In this document: positions 29,505 to 33,643 of the stretch, in pieces | Numbering within the stretch: the stretch's first letter is position 1 | Layout: every line of letters begins with the position of its first letter | From: Robiginitomaculum sp. | Lineage (GTDB): Bacteria > Pseudomonadota > Alphaproteobacteria > Caulobacterales > Maricaulaceae | Length of the DNA stretch: 33,643 nt | Reading direction: 5' to 3' | NCBI GenBank assembly: GCA_016763185.1 | Contig: JAESUG010000090.1 | Coordinates: 1 to 33,643 of the forward strand | Translations under genes and position numbers: made by a program | Notes under the pieces: generated by a model | Database searches by the model: none | What the model was told of the DNA's origin: nothing | The model's input: the letters and a program-made list of their open reading frames with translations, nothing else

Positions 29505-29870
29505 TCAATCCCACTCTAATGCGCCGACTTTCCACGCATAAATATAGCCGATCACCAGCTCGCCCAAGAAAATCATCATCGACCAAAACGCATATGGCCC
29601 GACCTGGTCTAAGGTCACGGCCCAAGGAAACAAAAACGCCACTTCCAGATCAAAAATAATGAACAAAATAGCGACCAAATAAAACCGAATATCAAATTTC
29701 ATTCTCGAATCATCAAATGCATTAAACCCGCATTCATAGGTCGATACTTTTTCACTGTCCGGGGCAGAAGGGGCCAATACCAACGGCAATGCCAAAAAAG
29801 CCAAGGCCAAGGTTATCGCGATCCCAGCAAAAATAAGAATCGGAAGGTAATCTAGCAACAACCCACTCAT
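29505..29870 (-). CDS. nuoA: NADH-quinone oxidoreductase subunit A
   Basis: 121 residues with three membrane helices, homologue of ND3. The characteristic matrix loop [40 protein letters not shown]-type sequence is seen, including the conserved Cys of the loop and the FDLEVAF carboxylates. It is the first gene of the nuo operon; the promoter candidate is at 29958-29986. Confidence 0.98.
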   Translation of the reverse strand: MSGLLLDYLPILIFAGIAITLALAFLALPLVLAPSAPDSEKVSTYECGFNAFDDSRMKFDIRFYLVAILFIIFDLEVAFLFPWAVTLDQVGPYAFWSMMIFLGELVIGYIYAWKVGALEWD

Positions 29871-29957
29871 CTTCTGATACCCTTCCCTTATCCAGCGTTA
29901 CCAAGGCAATCATCGCTCTGATCAAACGACTCATCCCAGCGTTTTATAGCCCACCGA

Positions 29958-29986
29958 AAAATAGAACTCTAGGTCGCTGATGGCAA
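29958..29986 (-). promoter_or_regulatory. Candidate promoter of the nuo operon
   Basis: On the minus strand TTGCCA (plus 29981-29986), 17 bases, then TATTTT (plus 29958-29963). It is the same -35 hexamer and spacing as the rpsB promoter. The leader before nuoA would be about 80 bases. The -10 is only moderately good. Confidence 0.4.
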
Positions 29987-30243
29987 CGTATTCTCGCAGG
30001 TTTTTTTCACGACAACTTGCGCCTGGCTGGGGCTTCATCTATTTTGTTCTCCCAAGGCCGCGCACACTCATTTACCATCAAAAATTTCATACGTTTGAAG
30101 ATAATCGAATTTGGATAACGCTTGTTCGATGGAAAGCTGTGCGTACAGATAGTTGAGTTGAGTGTGATTGGGACTTAATTGAAAAACCCACATGATACCT
30201 TACGTGCAGATCATGGTGATGGCGGCTCGTAAAGACCATTTTG

Positions 30244-30270
30244 TTGCCAAACTTTCGGCATGATTGGCAA
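30244..30270. repeat. Inverted repeat TTGCCAA-N13-TTGGCAA upstream of the VWA gene
   Basis: Perfect 7-bp arms at 30244-30250 and 30264-30270, ending 38 bases before the VWA ATG. It may be a repressor operator or an RNA hairpin in the leader. The binding protein is unknown. Confidence 0.45.
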
Positions 30271-30273
30271 TGT

Positions 30274-30297
30274 ACAACTGTTGTGGGGCGTAACAAC
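30274..30297 (+). repeat. ACAAC/GTTGT/ACAAC set before the VWA ribosome binding site
   Basis: ACAAC (30274-30278), GTTGT (30280-30284) and ACAAC (30293-30297) mean the middle arm can pair with only one neighbour at a time; the first pairing has a single-base loop, so in RNA the second hairpin, directly before AGGAATAAG, is more realistic. Short arms, so chance is possible. Confidence 0.3.
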
Positions 30298-30308
30298 AGG
30301 AATAAGCC

Positions 30309-31442
30309 ATGAATAAATTAAATACCCATGCGGCATGCCTTCTGGCAATTGCCCTATGCAGTTCGTCTTTGTCTCGCCCCGTATTGGCAAAACCAGATCA
30401 GCTTATCCGAAATGTCGAAGTTGCATTTGTATTGGACACCACGGGGTCAATGGCCAGTTTGATTGATGGCGCCAAGCAAAAAATTTGGTCGATTGCCAAT
30501 GAAATTATTGATGTCCAAAACGGTGAGCAAGTGAAAGTTCGCTTTGCCCTGATCGGATATCGCGACCGCCAAGATGCATATGTGACCAAGGTTTATGATA
30601 TGACCGATGACATTCATGGCATTTATGGGCATTTGCTTGCATTTCAAGCCCAAGGCGGCGGCGACCGACCCGAAGCCGTCAACCAGGCCTTACAAGAAGC
30701 CGTCAACGAGATAAATTGGAGCGAAGACCAACAGACCTTACGCCTGATCTTTTTGGTTGGTGATGCACCTCCGCATATGGACTATGCCAATGAAGCGCAA
30801 TATCCGGCAATTGTTGGTCACGCCGCCCAACACAATATCATCGTCAATACCGTGCAGGCCGGTATTGACCGAGAAACCAGCCGTATTTGGCGTGAGATCG
30901 CTCATTTGGGGCAAGGTGATTATGTAGCCATTGCCCAAGATGGCGGCATGCAAGTCATCCATAGTCCCTATGATCAAGATATTGAGGCTCTGCAACAGCG
31001 TATCAACCGCACGGCATTGGGCTATGGCACGAGCTATGAGCGCAAACAACTGAACGCCAAACGTGACATTGCTCTTAACGCGTCTTCGGCGGTTGCTTCT
31101 GATATGGCTGAATTTCGACTAAAAGCTGGCAAAAAGAACCAAGTCATCACTGGGGCTAGCGAGTTGGTTGAGGATTACGAAGACGGCACGGTTGACCTTG
31201 AAACCATTGCGGAAGCAGATTTGCCGGATGCACTCCAAGCGCTTAGCGCAGAGGAGCGTAAAGCCAAAGTTGAGGCCTTGGTGGCGGAGCGAAAAGACCT
31301 CAATCAAAAATTAGAAACCCTTGTTTCACGGCGCGAGGCCCATATTGAGCTAGAACGCGAAAAACTAGACGCCAGCACCAAGGAAGATAGCTTTGACAGC
31401 CAAGTTCGTAAAACCATCGCCAAGCAAATGAAAAGGCGGTGA
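30309..31442 (+). CDS. Secreted von Willebrand factor A domain protein
   Basis: 377 residues. A Sec signal peptide is visible: a short charged start, a hydrophobic core around LLAIALCSS and likely cleavage after VLA (residue 27). The VWA domain follows, with the MIDAS motif DTTGS (Asp43-Ser47), GYRDRQDAYVTKVYD, GGGDRPEAVNQAL and LIFLVGDAPPHMDY. The last ~120 residues are charged and predicted helical, possibly coiled coil (AEERKAKVEALVAERKDLNQ), ending in KQMKRR. VWA domains usually mediate metal-dependent protein contacts; the partner is unknown. AGGA precedes the ATG. It is the only plus-strand gene and shares no operon; the next gene is convergent 28 bases on. Family is clear, function is not. 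Confidence 0.9.
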   Translation: MNKLNTHAACLLAIALCSSSLSRPVLAKPDQLIRNVEVAFVLDTTGSMASLIDGAKQKIWSIANEIIDVQNGEQVKVRFALIGYRDRQDAYVTKVYDMTDDIHGIYGHLLAFQAQGGGDRPEAVNQALQEAVNEINWSEDQQTLRLIFLVGDAPPHMDYANEAQYPAIVGHAAQHNIIVNTVQAGIDRETSRIWREIAHLGQGDYVAIAQDGGMQVIHSPYDQDIEALQQRINRTALGYGTSYERKQLNAKRDIALNASSAVASDMAEFRLKAGKKNQVITGASELVEDYEDGTVDLETIAEADLPDALQALSAEERKAKVEALVAERKDLNQKLETLVSRREAHIELEREKLDASTKEDSFDSQVRKTIAKQMKRR

Positions 31443-31470
31443 TGTTGGTATCAACCTGACCGGTGCGGCT

Positions 31471-33643
31471 CTAGTCGCTATAATATTTACGGTAATTTTT
31501 GTAATAGCTGCCATAGCCGTACCCGTAGCCATAGCTATGTTGTACGGCGAGGTCGACTTGGGTTAGAGCAACGCCGGCAATCGGTGCATGCACCCTTTGC
31601 AGGGCTTCAAGGGCTGCTTTGGCTATTTCACGGGGTGTTTTGCGCCAGCGTACCAGCAAAACCACTGAATCCATCAATGTCGCTAATACTCTGGTTTCGG
31701 CAACGGGTAATGCGGGCGCAGTATCAACGATAATGAAGTCATACTTTGTTTTGAGGGTTTCCAGCAACATTCGCATGGCGGGCATTCCAAACAGGTCCAG
31801 AGTCAGGTTTTCTTTGCGATCAACCAGTGGTAAAACATCCAATCCGCGCTGTTTGTCAGCGACCACAGCTTTTTCAATCGGGACTTGGCCAGCGATAATA
31901 TCAACCAAACCAACCGACGGTGTAAGGTGTGCAGTTTGGGTAAGCATTCGGCGGCGAATATCAGCATCAATGACCAACGTACGTGACCCCATCATCGCTG
32001 AAACACGCGCCAATGATAACGCCATCGAGGTTTTGCCTTCCCCAGGTAGCGCTGATGTAATGGCAACAATATGGGATTTTCCGCCTTCATGGCCATGGGC
32101 ATATAGCAATGCTGCCCGCATGGTTCGTAACCCTTCGGAAAAACTGGAAAGCGGTTTCTCCATGACATAATCAGCCGGGGTTTCACCCGCTTTTAGCTTA
32201 TCAATTTTGGCCAAGGATGCTAAACATGCCACGCCAAGCTCGCGTTCAATATCATCAGACGTGTGCAGGCCTCGATCAAGAGACTCAGCGGCAAAAATTG
32301 CACCCGCACCTGCACCCACTGCCAACACAAATCCCAATAACAACATCAGATTATTGTTTGGGAAACTGGGGGCACTTGGTATCGCCGCACCAGATATGAC
32401 GCGGGCATCGGCTTCAAGCAGTGATTGTTGCTGACTGGTTTGCTTGAAACGGTTAAGGAAGGATTCGTACAACGTTCTGTTTGCGGTGGCATTCCTCTCC
32501 AACTCACGCAATCGCACCAGCGCAGAATTGTTCGTTGTTAGCCTCGTCGTCAATCCCGCCACATCGCGCTCCAAAGACGAAAGGCGCTGGCGGGCAATGG
32601 AAACTTCACCACGAAGAGAGGAGACAATTCGCGAAATCTCTCGTTGAATTTGATTGTCAACGTCAGCCAACTCACCGCGAACTTTTAGTATTTCTGGGTG
32701 ACGAGCCCCATAGCGATTTTGTAAATCACTTTGCCGACGAGTAATTTCTGATTGTTGGCGGCGTAAATCACTGATTACGATCGAATCAAGAACAGCGGCG
32801 ACATCCTCTCCGCGCCCGTCGGTGGCCAATTGTTGGTCAACCGTCCGCAACCGCGCTCGTTTTTCTGCCAGTTCCGCTCGCAAGATAATCGTTTGCCCGG
32901 TCAGTTCAGCGATTTGCTGTTCGGTCAACGACGAGCCCTCGGCATTAATTAGCCCTTCCTGCACGCGATAAATCTCGACGGCGCGTTCCGCCAGCTGCAG
33001 CTCATCACGCAACGAACTTAACCGCTCTGCCAGCCATTCATTCGCCCGTTGTGTTGCATCAAATTTAGATTCGAGCTGATCTACCAGATATTTATTGGCA
33101 AATGTGTTGGCCACAAGAGCCGCCTTCTTGGGGTTCACACTCTCAAAGGTCACTTCAATGACATAGGTGATGCCGGATCTTCTAGTGGATAACTGATCAA
33201 GGACAGCCTCAATGGTTTTTTCGCGCGTCCGTAGCTTTTTTTCTTCATCACTGATGATTACGGTTGGTCCTTTGTTCAGTAGCAAACTTCCAAACCATTG
33301 ACTGGTATTGCTTCTCCACAAAGAAAATCCAGTCAAAACACGATAATCCGCATTAAATTCCGGATCAATGGTGAGATTTAGTTCGTCAACAACTCGGCCG
33401 GCAAGTGAACGTGAATTGATGATTTTTACTTCACTTTCTACCACCGCCGTATCTGGCGTTAGACCGGACAAAACCTGATTCATATCGATCACTTGCTCCT
33501 GGCGCGGATCAATAATCAATTGCGCCGTAGCGCTAAAACGTGGGGTAAGCTGAAACGCAACCAATACGACGATTGCCAAAACAATAAGAGCAACCGCAAT
33601 AAACAAACGAAATCGGCGCCGAAATATGGTCAGCAAATGACGA
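31471..33643 (-). CDS. Exopolysaccharide co-polymerase with tyrosine autokinase domain (Wzc/ExoP type), 5' truncated
   Basis: The frame is open to the window edge and the track start at 33636 is TTG, so the true start probably lies outside. Order: a membrane helix (LFIAVALIVLAIVVLVAF), a Wzz domain beginning FSATAQLIIDPRQEQV, a long periplasmic coiled-coil region (LRDELQLAERAVEIY, RQQSEITRRQSDLQ), a second helix with the Pro-rich PSAPSFPNNNLMLLLGFVLA, then a BY-kinase with Walker A SALPGEGKTS, Walker A' LVIDADIRR and Walker B FIIVDTAPALP. The C-terminus is a Tyr cluster of nine tyrosines (YGYGYGYGSYYKNYRKYY), the usual autophosphorylation site. Such proteins control chain length and export of capsule, holdfast-like or EPS polymers. 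Other EPS genes should lie beyond the window. Confidence 0.93.
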   Translation of the reverse strand, partial: RHLLTIFRRRFRLFIAVALIVLAIVVLVAFQLTPRFSATAQLIIDPRQEQVIDMNQVLSGLTPDTAVVESEVKIINSRSLAGRVVDELNLTIDPEFNADYRVLTGFSLWRSNTSQWFGSLLLNKGPTVIISDEEKKLRTREKTIEAVLDQLSTRRSGITYVIEVTFESVNPKKAALVANTFANKYLVDQLESKFDATQRANEWLAERLSSLRDELQLAERAVEIYRVQEGLINAEGSSLTEQQIAELTGQTIILRAELAEKRARLRTVDQQLATDGRGEDVAAVLDSIVISDLRRQQSEITRRQSDLQNRYGARHPEILKVRGELADVDNQIQREISRIVSSLRGEVSIARQRLSSLERDVAGLTTRLTTNNSALVRLRELERNATANRTLYESFLNRFKQTSQQQSLLEADARVISGAAIPSAPSFPNNNLMLLLGFVLAVGAGAGAIFAAESLDRGLHTSDDIERELGVACLASLAKIDKLKAGETPADYVMEKPLSSFSEGLRTMRAALLYAHGHEGGKSHIVAITSALPGEGKTSMALSLARVSAMMGSRTLVIDADIRRRMLTQTAHLTPSVGLVDIIAGQVPIEKAVVADKQRGLDVLPLVDRKENLTLDLFGMPAMRMLLETLKTKYDFIIVDTAPALPVAETRVLATLMDSVVLLVRWRKTPREIAKAALEALQRVHAPIAGVALTQVDLAVQHSYGYGYGYGSYYKNYRKYYSD

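Larger units (their letters stand above)
29871..30308. other. 438-base divergent intergenic region, nuoA and VWA gene
   Basis: Holds the leader and promoter of the nuo operon (candidate at 29958-29986) and upstream sequence of the plus-strand VWA gene. For the latter, TTGGGA (30168-30173), 17 bases, CATGAT (30191-30196) is a weak promoter guess. Two inverted-repeat elements lie at 30244-30297. The track ORF at 30087-30296 (minus) has no supporting ribosome binding site or family likeness and was not accepted. Confidence 0.6.

Noticed and set aside
30087-30296. 69-residue minus-strand ORF in the nuoA-VWA gap
   Set aside because: No Shine-Dalgarno, odd composition, and it begins within the inverted repeats before the VWA gene; no family likeness.
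1-33643. CRISPR arrays, tRNA or rRNA genes, transposases, phage or toxin-antitoxin loci
   Set aside because: Looked for and not seen: no regularly spaced repeats, no cloverleaf with GTTC-type T arm in context, and no mobile-element proteins. This was by eye, so a diverged small RNA could be missed.

Overview
The window is a compact chromosomal backbone segment from an alphaproteobacterium of moderate GC. Order and content fit the Caulobacter/Hyphomonas-type lineage: uppS-frr-pyrH-tsf-rpsB, then dnaE, lolD-lolC, proS, mce, rnj, coaX, birA and a complete 14-gene nuo cluster. RNase J, a short prolyl-tRNA synthetase, a single Lol permease and a GTTC-N7-GTTC LexA box all support the assignment. 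No phage, insertion sequence, CRISPR array, tRNA or rRNA gene was seen. Species-level placement is an inference.

Layout: everything from position 1 to 29870 is read on the minus strand. Reading with transcription (right to left), nuoA-B-C-D, a small Cys-rich gene, nuoE-F-G-H-I-J-K-L-M-N, birA, coaX, rnj, mce and a DUF1467-type membrane protein form one tightly packed run with many 1-8 nt overlaps. An AT-rich gap follows with a promoter-like sequence and a strong Rho-independent terminator, which looks like an unannotated sRNA. Then come proS-lolC-lolD, a LexA-controlled promoter, a 30-residue membrane microprotein (absent from the ORF track), dnaE, a good sigma70-type promoter, rpsB-tsf, a terminator, and pyrH-frr-uppS (uppS cut by the window start). 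On the right, a secreted von Willebrand A protein is divergent from nuoA and convergent with a tyrosine-kinase/chain-length regulator of exopolysaccharide synthesis, cut by the window end.

The main discovery candidate is the microprotein at 7584-7676. It has a near-ideal Shine-Dalgarno, one predicted transmembrane helix, and a perfect alphaproteobacterial LexA box over the probable transcription start. Size, topology, SOS control and position just upstream of dnaE match SidA, the SOS-induced division inhibitor of Caulobacter crescentus. The arrangement suggests one SOS transcript carrying a division brake and the replicative polymerase alpha subunit. Secondary items are the putative sRNA upstream of proS, a coupled Cys-rich protein between nuoD and nuoE, and a histone-like tail on ribosomal protein S2.
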